A stretch of 64,000 nt of DNA from Tomocerus qinae. Lineage: Eukaryota; Arthropoda; Collembola; Entomobryomorpha; Tomoceridae. Numbering within the stretch: the stretch's first letter is position 1; every line of letters starts with the position of its first letter. The position numbers and the translations under genes are program-made. Under the pieces are notes generated by a model. That model was not told where the DNA came from and searched no databases. It worked only from the letters and a program-made list of their open reading frames with translations. Of the stretch, positions 36,634 through 49,400 are shown piece after piece. The DNA is taken from contig CM034550.1 in the NCBI GenBank assembly GCA_020055645.1, positions 16,691,001-16,755,000 of the forward strand, given 5' to 3'.

Positions 36634-36905
36634 CAAATCGTGCTAATTAATACTAACTCACGAGAGTAGTTTATTTTTATGTAAAATATGAACATGCGCA
36701 TTTTGCTTTTGGGAATACCTACTAACAGGACCGCAGCCAGAAAGGGGGGGCCGACAAATTTTAAGTGAAGAAAATATATACTATTGGGTTTTAAGGGCGG
36801 CCCCCTGGGCCCCCTGGCTGCGGCACTGCCTACCAACCGTACATACATAGATTAGAAATATAGGCACGTACATTTTTCAAGTCTACGATTATAGTATAGA
36901 GATTT
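36634..36905. repeat. Dispersed repeat, copy C, interrupted by a hAT-like MITE
   Basis: Carries GCGCATTTTGCTTTTGG and, after a 103-bp insertion at 36726-36828, TTTTTCAAGTCTACG and TAGTATAGAGATT. The insertion splits sequence that is continuous in copies A and B, so it came later. Confidence 0.6.
36726..36828. mobile_element. 103-bp hAT-like MITE with 8-bp target duplication
   Basis: Ends are CAGGACCGCAGCCAG and the complement of CAGTGCCGCAGCCAG. Flanks CCTACTAA (36718-36725) and CCTACCAA (36829-36836) form an 8-bp duplication with one change. It interrupts dispersed repeat copy C. The GC-rich arms stand out from the AT-rich context. Confidence 0.7.
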
Positions 36906-37016
36906 TAATCAAAGCAATAAGAATCAGGAATCGTAGTCATACCTTAATATTATACTGCTCCACCAAGTGAACCAAGTCCCATTGTTGGACAAGATGTATA
37001 TCATCGCAGTATTACT

Positions 37017-37488
37017 TAGTGAAATGAGATTTAATATTCATAATAATAGTAAACCTTAACAATATATTATTATTATCAGAGTGTCGGAAGGAACGATGAT
37101 TTAATGGAAAGATTTATATCTTATCTAAGTACATATTATGGAATATTATAGGGACATTTATCACTGTATTACTTTAATTAAGTTTAGTATAATGTATAAC
37201 ATGAGATTTAATGTACATAGTAAACCTTAATATTTTATCATAGTGTCGGAAGGAACGATGATTTATTGTTAATATGGTATATAAAAAACATTTTTATCTA
37301 AGTGTGTACATAGCAAAAGGGAAATTCATCATTGTACTACTTTAAAAGTTTAGTATTGTGCATAGCATGATATTCATAATAATAGTAATAAACCTTAATA
37401 TATCATAGTGTGGGAATCGGAAGGAATGATGATTTATTGTTATCATGGTATGTAAAGAAACATCTTACCTAAGAACATGAATTATAAG
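37017..37488. repeat. Three imperfect tandem copies next to the peptide gene
   Basis: Units at about 37017-37200, 37201-37367 and 37368-37488 share ATAGTAAACCTTAA, then GTGTCGGAAGGAACGATGAT, then TATCTAAGT-like blocks in the same order. The third unit holds the likely polyA signal of the minus-strand peptide gene, so the array is a tandem expansion of that gene's 3' flank. Confidence 0.7.
37433..37438 (-). promoter_or_regulatory. Polyadenylation signal AATAAA for the peptide gene
   Basis: On the minus strand AATAAA lies about 55 bp after the stop codon of the secreted peptide gene, a normal distance. The same AATAAATCATC block recurs in the neighbouring tandem unit. Confidence 0.5.
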
Positions 37489-37491
37489 TGT

Positions 37492-37965
37492 TCAGCATAA
37501 TGGAACGCATAGCAAGGGACAGCAACCAATTAGTGGCAATAAAGGAACGCATCCCAGCAGACAATTCAAAGGACCACAAAGAGGTGTGCAAAAAAGTAAA
37601 TTGAATCTCTTTGTTCTATTATGAGAGTCCAGAGAGTAGGGAATCCCGTCTGGGGAAGCTAATTTTTCGTAAGGTGCATCCTTCATTTCTGCCATTGCTT
37701 TGTTCAAATCAATCAAATCTTTTTGTGTTCTAGGACTTTCTAGGAAATTCAAATCGGTCAAGTTTTTCGTGTTGCAATCTTCAATTAGTTCTTCAATGTT
37801 TGTCTCTCCATTTTGTAAAGCTTCTTTCAAGCTTTGTAATTCCGTTATGTCAGGATGATTTGGAGCTCCAGATACAGCTACAAAGTTTATGACGACGATG
37901 ACGAGGAAACACGACGCTTTGTAAACTGAGTCAGTCATTTTGTTAATGAAGACTTTTCTGTTCAT
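37492..37965 (-). CDS. Secreted precursor of an 8-cysteine hydrophobic peptide, family unknown
   Basis: One-exon gene of 157 codons; the second ATG (37938, context ACAAAATG) is the likelier start, since the first has T at -3, giving 148 residues. From it a signal peptide reads to about VSGA. An acidic propeptide follows, with one Cys and an N-glycosylation-type NRT just before RTKR, a furin-type site. The last 37 residues are the presumed mature peptide: C-x3-C-x4-C-x3-C-x8-CC-x3-C-x3-C, ending in Cys, otherwise Leu, Pro and Gly with no charged residue. An AATAAA lies 55 bp downstream and a TATATAG about 150 bp upstream. The plan (signal, propeptide, dibasic cut, Cys-rich end) is that of secreted bioactive or structural peptides. 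I do not recognise the family and assign no activity. Confidence 0.72.
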   Translation of the reverse strand: MNRKVFINKMTDSVYKASCFLVIVVINFVAVSGAPNHPDITELQSLKEALQNGETNIEELIEDCNTKNLTDLNFLESPRTQKDLIDLNKAMAEMKDAPYEKLASPDGIPYSLDSHNRTKRFNLLFCTPLCGPLNCLLGCVPLLPLIGCCPLLCVPLC

Positions 37966-40900
37966 GGAAATATTTTTAGTGTGACTTCAAAGAATAGTTC
38001 TACTTTTTGACTTAAATTATATTGACTCAATGTTGCATAATAAAAGTCTGAATTAAAGTTTTTTTTACCTTTCTTGGTGATGAAATTGTACTATATAATA
38101 TGAAGTTATGAATGGAATGGAAGAGTTGATCTCTAAAATGAAACTAAACTTTGAAGTCAGTTGGTATTCCTGGCGAATTATAATGAAACTGTCAACTGTA
38201 CTTCGTATCGTACTCTGCACTTCGTTATATCTTGTTACCTGGAAAATAGGTGTAATTTTTGCTAACTATTTTGTTTATCCCTTTAAAGTTCAAGCTTCTA
38301 CTTTTACAGATTAATTTAAATGTATATTTGTTTTGTAACATGAAAGTATTGAAACACCCAGCAGCAACTTAAAATCGAATGACTATACTACAAACCCTGA
38401 GTGCTAGCTAAGCCCATTCTAACCGAATGCCCAACTCCTTTTGCGGTCTTTTATTATATTCTAAAACCCAAAGATCCCAGTACCAACTTATTTAAGTTCA
38501 TTGTGTAGCATAGGTATATACCTACAATTAATACATAAATATATTTTGATATTATAACCACAATAGAGTTAAGAAAAATGGAAAGTCCCTTAAAACCTAA
38601 ACCATGTAATTATAATTTTATGTTATGGGATTTGTTTTTAATGTTTATAGCTAATGCAAATAGATAGCACAGAACTAGTGCAATAGGTAGACAGCATTAT
38701 CGTTTTAAGATCTTTTATCTGATACGAGTTGTTGAGGACTGTGTGAATTTTTCGTGTGTAGTTAGAACATTGTCAGGGAAAAATGCGACTACTTAATGGT
38801 ATGCGAACGAGCAGATTGCATGGAGAGCAATAAACATTTATCATCATATGCTATTTGAGTACGAATGAAGAGCATATATATGTAGATTCATAATTCATAA
38901 ATATATAGGAAATTGTACCTATTATTCAGGATCGTAGCCTATTCGAATAAAAAAATTCGCTGTGTATCCATCATCAATTCACAACAGAATCTTCTAATTG
39001 CTATTCCCAGAAGATCACACAGAATCTTCAAAGCTAGAATTCATAAGTCAGATAACATGGGATGGGATTACTATATTGTTAAGAATCTTACAAAGAATTT
39101 CACAGCCCAATTAAGCTTTTCTACTACCACAACAAAATTATTACCTGTAATAACTCGCAATATAGATAACCATTATTATATGTATAGTTCTGTGATTATC
39201 TTGTTCATAAGAATTGGATAAATTTTAATAACTGTGTTGCTCCTCTCCATAGGAAGTCGCATCTATATACTTTTGAAATCATGCCTATATGAATTTTCCC
39301 CCTGTTGCGTGATTATAATTAATGCTGCTCTACTTTACTAACTCGTTTTAATCACATATTCATTTGTACCTTCTAAGTCGGTTCCACAATTTTCAATAAC
39401 CCTGGAAAAGTAGCTTTTAACAAGATTAAATTCCGAGAATTGCCAAACCTTGTATAATATAATAGCAGAGTTAATATTGAACTTAAGTAGTACTTGTCTA
39501 TTATGAAACTGTATAATAGTTACACCGTTAGTCAGTAGAGTTGTCATATTCATAGATGAATTCCTTCAAAGTTCGACTAATAGATCATTTCCTTCACTGT
39601 AATTTATTTCTCATCCATAAACAAATTACTTCCGTCTCTACAACTTAATGTTTGCTATTGCCTAAAAGTAGAACGTTTTCCGTTGAAGATTCTACAATGT
39701 AGGAATAAACTTTGATTCAGTTTTCAATATTTGTTGTTGAGTTCTCTTTAGATGAATTCCTAAAACTAGTAGATACTAGTTTAGAACTAGTAGTTTTTAC
39801 TTAGTCCTTTTATGAGTTCATCACTATTCTTTATAGGTATTCCGCATAAACGAAGTCTAGTATAAAATATTGCATTCTATGCATAGCTATTCTTCGTATA
39901 TGGGTATTCGGTACTTTGGCATAGTTCAGTGCACGAAATATCAATTGACAATCAATTACATTCTTCTTTTTCTAAGAGATATAGGATTCTTCTCAAACAT
40001 CTACCACGCAGGAAACTTGACTTGTTACCTAAGGCCAATAGAGCGTCTTACAGTTTTTGATTTCTTGGTGTGTAAGTTTTCAATTCTCGTATTTCTTCTA
40101 TTTGATATTATTTTCTGAATGAAATGGAGACATTATAAACAAAGGTTTCGAATAACCATAATTCATTCGAAGGTTGTCCCTACTTTTACAAATTTTGTTG
40201 TTCAACTTGTCATATCATGGAAAAGTTGTCGCAAAAGTTCTACCTTACTAAATATATGAAATCGGAAAAGGGTCATACCAACATTTATACTAGAGTTACA
40301 TCATACAAGTTTTATGCGGGCAGAAATGAGATACCCAGAGCAAAGTTCTCTAAGAGACCTAAGAAAATCTTACAGTTAACGGTAAATGTGAGAATGGAGA
40401 ACTCAAAATACGTTTAAAAACAAATTTAAGGGAAAACTTACACGTGCCAAGAAAAAAAGAAGTTTTTGTGCTTAGTGTAAGACTGTAGAGGTATTCATTT
40501 AATCAGCACACTATTTACCCAAAATAGAGGACGAACGCACTCGTGCCAACAAAACTAAGAACGTTCTTTGAACAAAGTCTTAGGGGAGAGAGACTTTGAC
40601 TTAACAAAGCGAAACGAATATTATAGAGTGATAATCTTGGAAGTGGAAGTAGTTCAAAAGCGGAAGCTATTTTATTGTACTTTGCGTCATCACGATATTA
40701 TGTTCATTCAAAGTACAGTTCACGTTCATCATAGGAATCATTTGTCTTCAAAGGCAACATCAATCACTGTACCTCTAATAAGTAAAGGGTTCATTCAGTT
40801 ACAAAGAACAGCTCTTACTATTTCCAAAATAAGTGTTCAGGTCGTCTTTACAGATGAAGTCATAAATACAAAATCACTATCAATCAAAGAAAAGCAAACA

Positions 40901-41725
40901 AAGAAAAGCAAATTTGTCACTTTCAGAGTGCAAATGCAATGCGCAAATACAATGCACTCCACATCTCGCTCGTATATGGGCCCCTAAAATTGTCTAAATA
41001 AAAGATTAGGTACTTGACTACAAGTACCTATATAAGTATACTTTTCAATTCAAACGATACAGGCACCCAAGCCTTACTTTTGATTAAAACATCTCTTTTA
41101 GAATCTTCATTCTTCTCAGTCTCCCAACGACTTTCTTGAAATAAATCGATTTCCCAACTGAAGTTCAATGTACGAGCACTATTTCTTTCTTAATAGTCAT
41201 CTGTAATCTTAAATCTGTCAGAGTCCGAACAGAACGACCGAAATTGTTGCAAATCAATTTATTTTTAGGAAGTCCCTACGTCAGGGAAATGAAGGTGATG
41301 AAAGAGATGCTTATCAATAGCTAGTCACAAGCAATTTACATTTTCAGCTTTCCATGTACTAGTTTGGTAGGCTTAATTCAGATATTCCAGTATTAAATGT
41401 CAAGTTTTCCACTTTCTACATAGCCGTAAGAGTCATTTCGGATATTATTATGATATAGTTGTCAAATTGCACTACACAAATATAGCAGAAAAGGGTATGA
41501 GGTTCATAACAATTATGATTATGACATTAACCTTGATTATAGATAAATATTTTCCAGTAGTCAGTAGCAGTAATAATGCAATTATGTTATTCCATTTTAA
41601 CTAACGGTTTCGCTTGGTCTTTGAATTTTGGGAGATCGAGCTAAATTGTGTAATTTTGATGTTTGAAAATACGACAGGCAAACGACCCAGGGCAAGTTGA
41701 CAATTATAGTTGTGTCGATGATGAG

Positions 41726-41772
41726 GTGTGTGGGTGTAAAATTGCCCGTTCGGCCATTTTACACCCACACAA
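41726..41772. repeat. Strong hairpin, likely core of a small MITE
   Basis: TGTGTGGGTGTAAAATTGCC is followed after a few bases by its near-complement GGCCATTTTACACCCACACA. Weaker outer complementarity (ACAATTAT, GACCC/GGGTC) extends it to about 41685-41790. No coding role. Confidence 0.6.
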
Positions 41773-42210
41773 TTATCACCGGGTCACCTACCAACATTGT
41801 AATTATTTACTCCTCTCACCAACATGCAACAGTTTTAATCTCAAGGCAAACTGCACAAATTAAATATATTGTAGAATGTAGTAAGGTTTTTGCATTATAC
41901 ATCCGTTACTCTTTGTCTCATTTCTATCGCCACTGAACATAGTAACTTAACTTGTTGGGTCTCATCTTATGTTTGTGTACTCATTTGTGCCATTTCTTGA
42001 GGGATAATAATATGGACTCTTTGCTAGACTGACATGTATGTAAACGAATTGAGTTAGTTTTCCTTAGAACTCGAAATGCCCCTAAGTTTGAACCACCTAA
42101 ATGCACATTTATTTATTCATCACAACTTGGAAATATACTACACACTGCACGCTAACCTGCGCTTAAAAAAACTTCTGGTACAATATGCCCAATTTGTGGT
42201 TGAAAATGAC

Positions 42211-42242
42211 AAACACACACATACAGGTACACACACACACAG
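42211..42242. repeat. (CA)n microsatellite
   Basis: An interrupted CA/TA dinucleotide run. Confidence 0.85.
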
Positions 42243-42863
42243 TTAAACTTCATCACGGGGCGTGTAATTTTTATAGCCCTTGTGCGGTTGTGCGATATAA
42301 TAAATGTGCATGATGAATAGACGTCTGCACCGGAAGATACACCGGAAGATACATATGTACTTTTAGATATGAAGTGATCAGATAAACCTAGTCATTCGTA
42401 TCTTATCCTGATGTAGGAAAATGTCAATGCCTATGCTGGAAATGACTGTTACACCTGCTGTAATCTCATCCTAACATAATCATTGAAATGGAAAAATAAA
42501 CACTACAAGTTGCAGAATGTTTTGGATTGGATTCCATTTCTGTTACACTACAGCGAATAAGTAAATATATTTGTCAGTCACAAATTGTTGTTTACCAGTT
42601 GTAATATCTATATGAGATAAATATTATATACTATCACTATATAAAACCACATAATACAAACAATCCTCGATTTTCTGGAAAATAACATGAAGCCCTGCAG
42701 ATGAACATCGAGCTTGGAGGCATTAGTTGTTTTGTAGATGTACGTATAGACTCTAGACAACAATAACGAATGCATTTATGCCATTCTACAACTACAGGTA
42801 TATAGACTAGATAGGAAAGGGGAAATAACAAGAAAATATCTGGTAATTTGTATTCTGATGTCA

Positions 42864-42869
42864 TTTATT
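42864..42869 (-). promoter_or_regulatory. Candidate polyA signal for SGSM3
   Basis: On the minus strand AATAAA lies about 535 bp after the SGSM3 stop. It would give an ordinary-length 3' UTR; other signals cannot be excluded. Confidence 0.3.
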
Positions 42870-43401
42870 GAAAATATCAGGTACAATAAAATGACAATTG
42901 TCGAATGAGTTTATAAATACTAGCACCCTCGCATCCCATAATAGCTAATAATGTATTTTCACAAAAGTCTGCAAAAAGATTTCACACTTCTAAAATCCAA
43001 TTAACTAATTAATGTCTTGATTCTACTAACAAACACTTCATTTGAATGAAACTCAAAACTTCAAAGCAATAGAGAAATTCAGTTAAAGAGTTTAGTTTAG
43101 AGCACCTCGTTACTAGTACACACAGAGATAATTTGCATTATTAACGTTTAGATAAGTTTTTGTCTTTGTAGAACTACCTATCTTCATAGATTATACAATA
43201 TGTTTGCGATAGATATTGAAACATGGAATGATTTGTTTTCATAGTTGATTATGTTTGCAGATTTCTAACTGTAGATTGTCAAACAGATATAGTAATGAAA
43301 ATTGATGAAACTTCTATCATCAAGATACATTTTGAATCTGCTGTTTGCCAACCTCCGCGACAAACTGCAGGCAGTAGTAATTAACACAGACAAATATAAT
43401 T

Positions 43402-46400
43402 TTACAGATTCCAAGAAAATAAATGATGCTTAACTAGCATATCTCGAACCCCGTTTTTCACTTCAAATTTGTCTTCTTTGGTGGATCTGAGTTCCCAGTC
43501 TGGATTTAAGGTGAAAGAAAACTGTGAAAGAATTCTTAGCTCACATTTAAGACCAACCCAACCGGGAGAGTTTAGAAAACTCCAGGGGTGATACCTAATA
43601 AAGGATATTAAAACCATTCCACGAAGTGAATTTACAAAAACATATATAGTATTAACATATGATTCCTAAGATAATAATATTACCATTTGTTGACGACTTC
43701 AGTCGAAGAGCACAGAATCTCCACCCACAGATGAAGGACTTGTTCATTTAGCCCAAGACATATTAACGATCTCATTTTTATATCCATCTGCACCTTTTCA
43801 TGAGAACGATTCACTAGCTCTACACACCGGTATAATAACTGAAAATAAATTTTAAAAAACACTCTTTCATAAACACATATTAAAATCTACTATGGAAAAT
43901 ACATTTATTATTACTATTTCAAATACCTCTTCAGGACTCAATACTTTTCCATCTTCATCCAAGCGATACGTTTTACAAAGAACTAATCTGGAATAAACGG
44001 ATTTGTAATCTCTTTCAATTTCCTTCATAGCAACTTCTTCAATGAACATCCATGGATGAATTGGTCCAACTAATGACGTAGGCTTCTTCATTCCCTGCTC
44101 AAATATCCTCTTCAGAGCGGGGCAAAGTGTGCCACGGACTAAATCTGCTATTCCTTCTGTAACCGAATCGTCCCCTGCTGCACTATATTGTTTCGATCTC
44201 TCGTCAAGAATTACAACACATTTGGCAGGAAACCACCCTCTAAGGACAAATGTACATTATAGTTAGTACACTTAAATGCATGATTCAACATTTTGATTAG
44301 GAATAATTACATGTTAATAATTCACTCAATATTCCGTACGTACCTTAACCCGTTGAGCTCTCCAATCCAGCAGTGCTCATCTTTACTACTCATTATAGTC
44401 AGAATGTCATTTTTACGGAAGCCCAACTCGTCATCGTCGCGTCTTTCAAAGTCTACATAATAGTAACAGGTTTAGTATCAAATTTAAAATAAGATCACGG
44501 AAAATGTTTCATAATAAAAAGTAATACTAGCAGTAATAATGCATGTATATTGCTACCGGCAAGCGCTTTAGCACGTTTAGTCCCACTAGAATAGCCTTGT
44601 GTATATTTTTCGTGATCCTTAGCATGACTTTCTATAGAGAAATCTGGCTCTAGACTTATTTTCGTAAACTTCTGATCGCTAGCGATGAAATGACGACCAA
44701 TTTGTAAAATAGCTTCGTGCAAATCTACCATCAATTCTAAAAGTACAAATTATACTGTATTATATATAGTTTCCATGTTTTTTTGTTATATCCTACATTC
44801 GATGGGATAAATCCAATGGGTTAAGCTCAATGAATTAAACATGTAATATCTTTATATTTACCAGTTTGTCGAACATTTTTATTTTTCATGTCTTCAGGTC
44901 CTCGATATTCTCCAAAAATAGTTTTGAGCATATTTCCACGACCAGATTTCTCTGGTTTTCGAAAATCACGTTTTTTGACACGTCTTGAATTATTTGTGAA
45001 AATTGAACCATCAGATGCCAATGCGGAAGACTGCTTTCGTCTTTCTTGCTCTAAATTGTTACGATTCAAGCTCTCAAACTGGGTTATATCCAAAGTATCA
45101 AAGTCTTCTACAACAGAAGGTAGATCGGATAGAAAATTAAATATTTCAGCTGAATTTTTTAGCTGCAAGAGGTCATCCACTAAACACATCGCAAAAAAAC
45201 CATTACGTTAGTTAAAGTTAATTTATCCATGAACGGTACAAATATGGCTTAAGGGTACTATGAAATTTTTTTTAGAAACATTCCTTCACATAATATCCAT
45301 GGGGCATTTTGAAAGAAAAATTCTCTGTACTTATAAAATTAAAACAAAAGCCCACTACATTACAGGTTAACAGCGTATTGCAAAATTGAGTCCACTGTTG
45401 ACGCCTAAGCTTTTTGAAATTCAGCAACAATGCTGGTGGCCTAGTACTTAAGAGCTTCCATTTCCATTACTTTCCATTGTGTAAGGGCCTAATGAAATTT
45501 CTATGTAAAAATTGTGTTAAAGCTTCAAGTAAATATATAGATGGACTCAAAGTTTCTTGAAATACATAAAATACTAGAAATAGGAAAGCGTTAAGAGTTT
45601 AAACATACAAGGTGAAAGTATTTTTTTCTTTCAAAATGTTCCATTATCGATTAAATGTAGGTACTAACAACCTGCAGTATCTCACGCCCAAATACAATCT
45701 AATCTATTTCATTTCAACAAGATCCTTTTCGATTTTTTACTTAACATACCTTTAAGCTTTATAAGTGCTAGCATGACTTTAAACAAGAGTAGATCTCCCT
45801 CGGCAAAAAATAAGTCCCAAATCCTTAGGAGAATTTTCACATGCACCACAGAAGCGAATAAAGTCAGGAACCATGTAAATACGATAAGACCCAGCTCAAT
45901 ATCATGTTCCTTGAGAAGTTGATCAACATTCGGAAAATATTGGGCAACGTATCGGGATAGAACCAAACTGTCTGTTCTGATTCCAACAAAATCCGATGAA
46001 AAATATGATCCTGGCTAACAAGCAAAAGTTGGTTAGTTTGATTCGTTACAAAATAATTTAAAAAAATAAAAGGGCCCGTGTATTCGTTATCACCGAAAGT
46101 GTCACCGACCCCCTCCGATTACGACCAAAATCGCTGAGCATATGTCTAAAATAGAGTAATTAACGAAATGGACCTTCAAAATTTTTTAAAAAATAAGAGG
46201 GGGCGTGGGGGGTAAGGGGAAGCTTTTCCATTGGGAAGAAAGATTGTGACCAAACGGTAAGTCATAAAATTCTTTAGTTTTTTTCTAAAATAGCATAGAT
46301 AGGTGCTTCATCCTGGCAAGGTATAAATTTTATTCAATTCGAATATTTTGGCGCGAAAAAAAATCGGTGAACCTGAAATTAGCAATAATTCAAACATTGT

Positions 46401-49400
46401 GGGTTGAAAATGGCACATATCGACTAAATATTGAATATAAAAGATGCTAGATCATCTTAAATCTCTTTTCTAAGCAAGAACAAGGTTACATATCCAAAAT
46501 TTATTAACCCCTGTCCGGGGAAGCGGGGGCGATATAAGTTTGGATATTTAATTTCTCAAAACTTATTACGCCTAGAGACTTTAAACCACCGCCAAACAAC
46601 TCAGCATCATGTAATGCATCATGGCAAGGTGGTGTATTGTGTGTCACCCCACCCCCTGAGGGGGGTGTTGGTGAGGCTTAAGTTTGGAAACCCAATATCT
46701 CCAAAACTACTCAACGTACGGACTTAAAACTACAGCCAATCAACTCAGCATCATGTAATGCATCATGGCATGGTAGTATATTGTGTGTCGCCCCACCCCC
46801 TGAGGAGGGTGTAGGAGAGGCTTAAGTTTGGAAACCCAATATCTCCAAAACTACTCAACGTACGGACTTGAAACTACCGCCAATCTACTCAGCATTATGT
46901 AATGCATCATGGCATGGTAGTATATTGTGTGTTTCCTCACCCCCTTGTGGGGGTGTAAGGGAGGCTTAAGTTTGGAAACCCAATATATCCAAAACTAATC
47001 AACGTAGGGACTTAAAACTACCGCCAATCAACTCAACATCATGTAATGCATCGTGGCATGGTAGCATATTGTGTGTCACCACACCCACTGAGGGCTACCC
47101 TGCTACCATGTCATCATGCATTACATGATGCTGAGTTGATGGACGGTAGTTTCAAGTCCGTATGTTGAGTAGTTTTGGAGATATTGGGTTCCCCTACACC
47201 CCCCTCAGGGGGTGTGGTGACACACAATATACTACCATGCCATGATGCATTACATGATGCTGAGTGGATTGGCGGTAGCTTCAAGTCCATACGTTGAGTA
47301 GTTTTGGAGATATTGGCTTTCCAAACTTAAGCCTCTCCTACACCCCCCTCAGGGGGTGGAGTGATACACAATATACCACCATGCCATGATGCATTACATG
47401 ATGCTGAGTTGATTGGCGGTAGTTTCAAGTCCGTACGTCGAATAGTTTTGGAGATATTGGGATTCTAAACTTAAGCCTCCCCTACACACCCCTCAGGGGG
47501 TGGGGTGACACACAATATACCACCATGCCATGATGCATTACATGATGCTGAGTTGTTTGGCGGTAGTTTCAAGTCCGTAAGTCAAATAGTTTTGGAGATA
47601 TTGGGATTCTAAACTTAAGCCTCCCCTACACACCCCTCAGGGGGTGGGGTGACACACAATATACCACCATGCCATGATGCATTACATGATGCTGAGTTGT
47701 TTGGCGGTGGTTTAAAGTCTCTAGGCGTAATAGATTTTGAGAAATTAAATATCCAAACTTATATCGCCCCCGCTTCCCCGGACAGGGGTTAATAAATTTT
47801 GGATATGTAACTTTGTTCTTGCTTAGAAAGGAGATTTAAGATGATCTAGCATCTTTTATATTCAATATTTAGTCGATATGTGCCATTTTCAACCCACAAT
47901 GTTTGAATTATTGCTAATTTCAGGTTCACCGATTTTTTTTCGCGCCAAAATATTCGAATTGAATAAAATTTATACCTTGCCAGGATGAAGCACCTATCTA
48001 TGCTATTTTAGAAAAAAACTAAAGAATTTTATGACTTACCGTTTGGTCACAATCTTTCTTCCCAATGGAAAAGCTTCCCCTTACCCCCCACGCCCCCTCT
48101 TATTTTTTAAAAAATTTTGAAGGTCCATTTCGTTAATTACTCTATTTTAGACATATGCTCAGCGATTTTGGTCGTAATCGGAGGGGGTCGGTGACACTTT
48201 CGGTGAAAATGGAAGTAGGAGCTCAAAATTGGTTTTCATTTAAGATATCACTTACAAGTATGTCTTCAATGATAGTCATCATTAACCAAAATACATCTTC
48301 TTCCTCCATAAAGAGCAAAAGATGAGCTACTACAGTACCAAATCCTTGACAATAACCTATAAAATATTTAAAACATAAAGAAAATTAAGATCTCGACGCA
48401 TATTTTCTTTTTTATGCATTCATGCATGGACATTATTGACAAACATGTTATCCTACCTATTTCTGGGTAGAGCCACGCGATACTTCTTAGCAATCGTCGA
48501 AGTCTTGGAATTCCTGGAGAGTCTGATTTCGTGAAGCAACCATTCCCTGGCAATATTCTAGTCAAATCTTTTTCTATGTGTTTTGCATAGGAAAAGTATT
48601 CATTCGCAGTAGATTCTCTAACTATTTTCCAGTAAGGCTGATTTGATGCGTTAGCCCTTTTCTCTAAAGCTCCACTTAAGCGTAACCACATTTGAGGTCG
48701 GAGGGAGTGTGGAATTCCATTGCTGCTTGTCATCATTTCCCACAGTTTTTGAGTTATAGGAATTCTTAATGGAATGGAATCCCAGGACAATTCATGGACT
48801 TCTTCTCGACTATGTGAAAACTCCAAATACGCCAACCACTGCAAACTATAAGGAACATAGAATTATGTTAATCTTTTATTTAGAATGTCAGAGCTTAGGA
48901 GAAGATAGACACCACTCTTCCAAACATACTTGGGATTACCCCAATATGCTTACACAAAATTGTTCACATCCTTTGTCCTTTGTCAACTACTCTGAAAATT
49001 TAGTTTTACGAAACTCAGAAAATGTCAACCGATACAAACATAAACATATTCAATGCCTTCAAATTATACCTAAGTTTTTAAATACTGACATCTTTCTTGA
49101 TTTAAGACATTTTAATCAATCAGAAGGTTATTGCCGTACAATTATTGTAGACCACAACAGTCCTGTACATCAACAGTCGTAAGTTATAAAAGTAATCTGT
49201 AGTCAAATAATATGGACAACTATATATGCTTATGTTTTATGAATAAGCAAACAATAAATTGATTTTTCAATGCTAATTTAATAATTCATAATTCAAGCAT
49301 CGTCTGTACTATCACAATAATTAATTCGTTTCACATTGAAAATTATTTGAATACAAAATGCAACAACATTGATTGAACACAGTTGGGATTTTAGGGTTGA

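Larger units (their letters stand above)
37966..43401. other. Intergenic, no gene recognised
   Basis: AT-rich DNA between the peptide gene and the 3' end of the SGSM3 gene. The open frames at 38913-39221 and 40568-40987 lack ATG starts and known domains. A strong hairpin lies at 41726-41772 and a (CA)n tract at 42211-42242. Confidence 0.5.

Noticed and set aside
40568-40987. 139-codon plus-strand open frame
   Set aside because: No ATG at its start, no domain, no supporting signals; long chance frames are expected in 64 kb.
48769-49182. 137-codon plus-strand open frame
   Set aside because: It overlaps SGSM3 exon 3 on the other strand and has no recognisable content.
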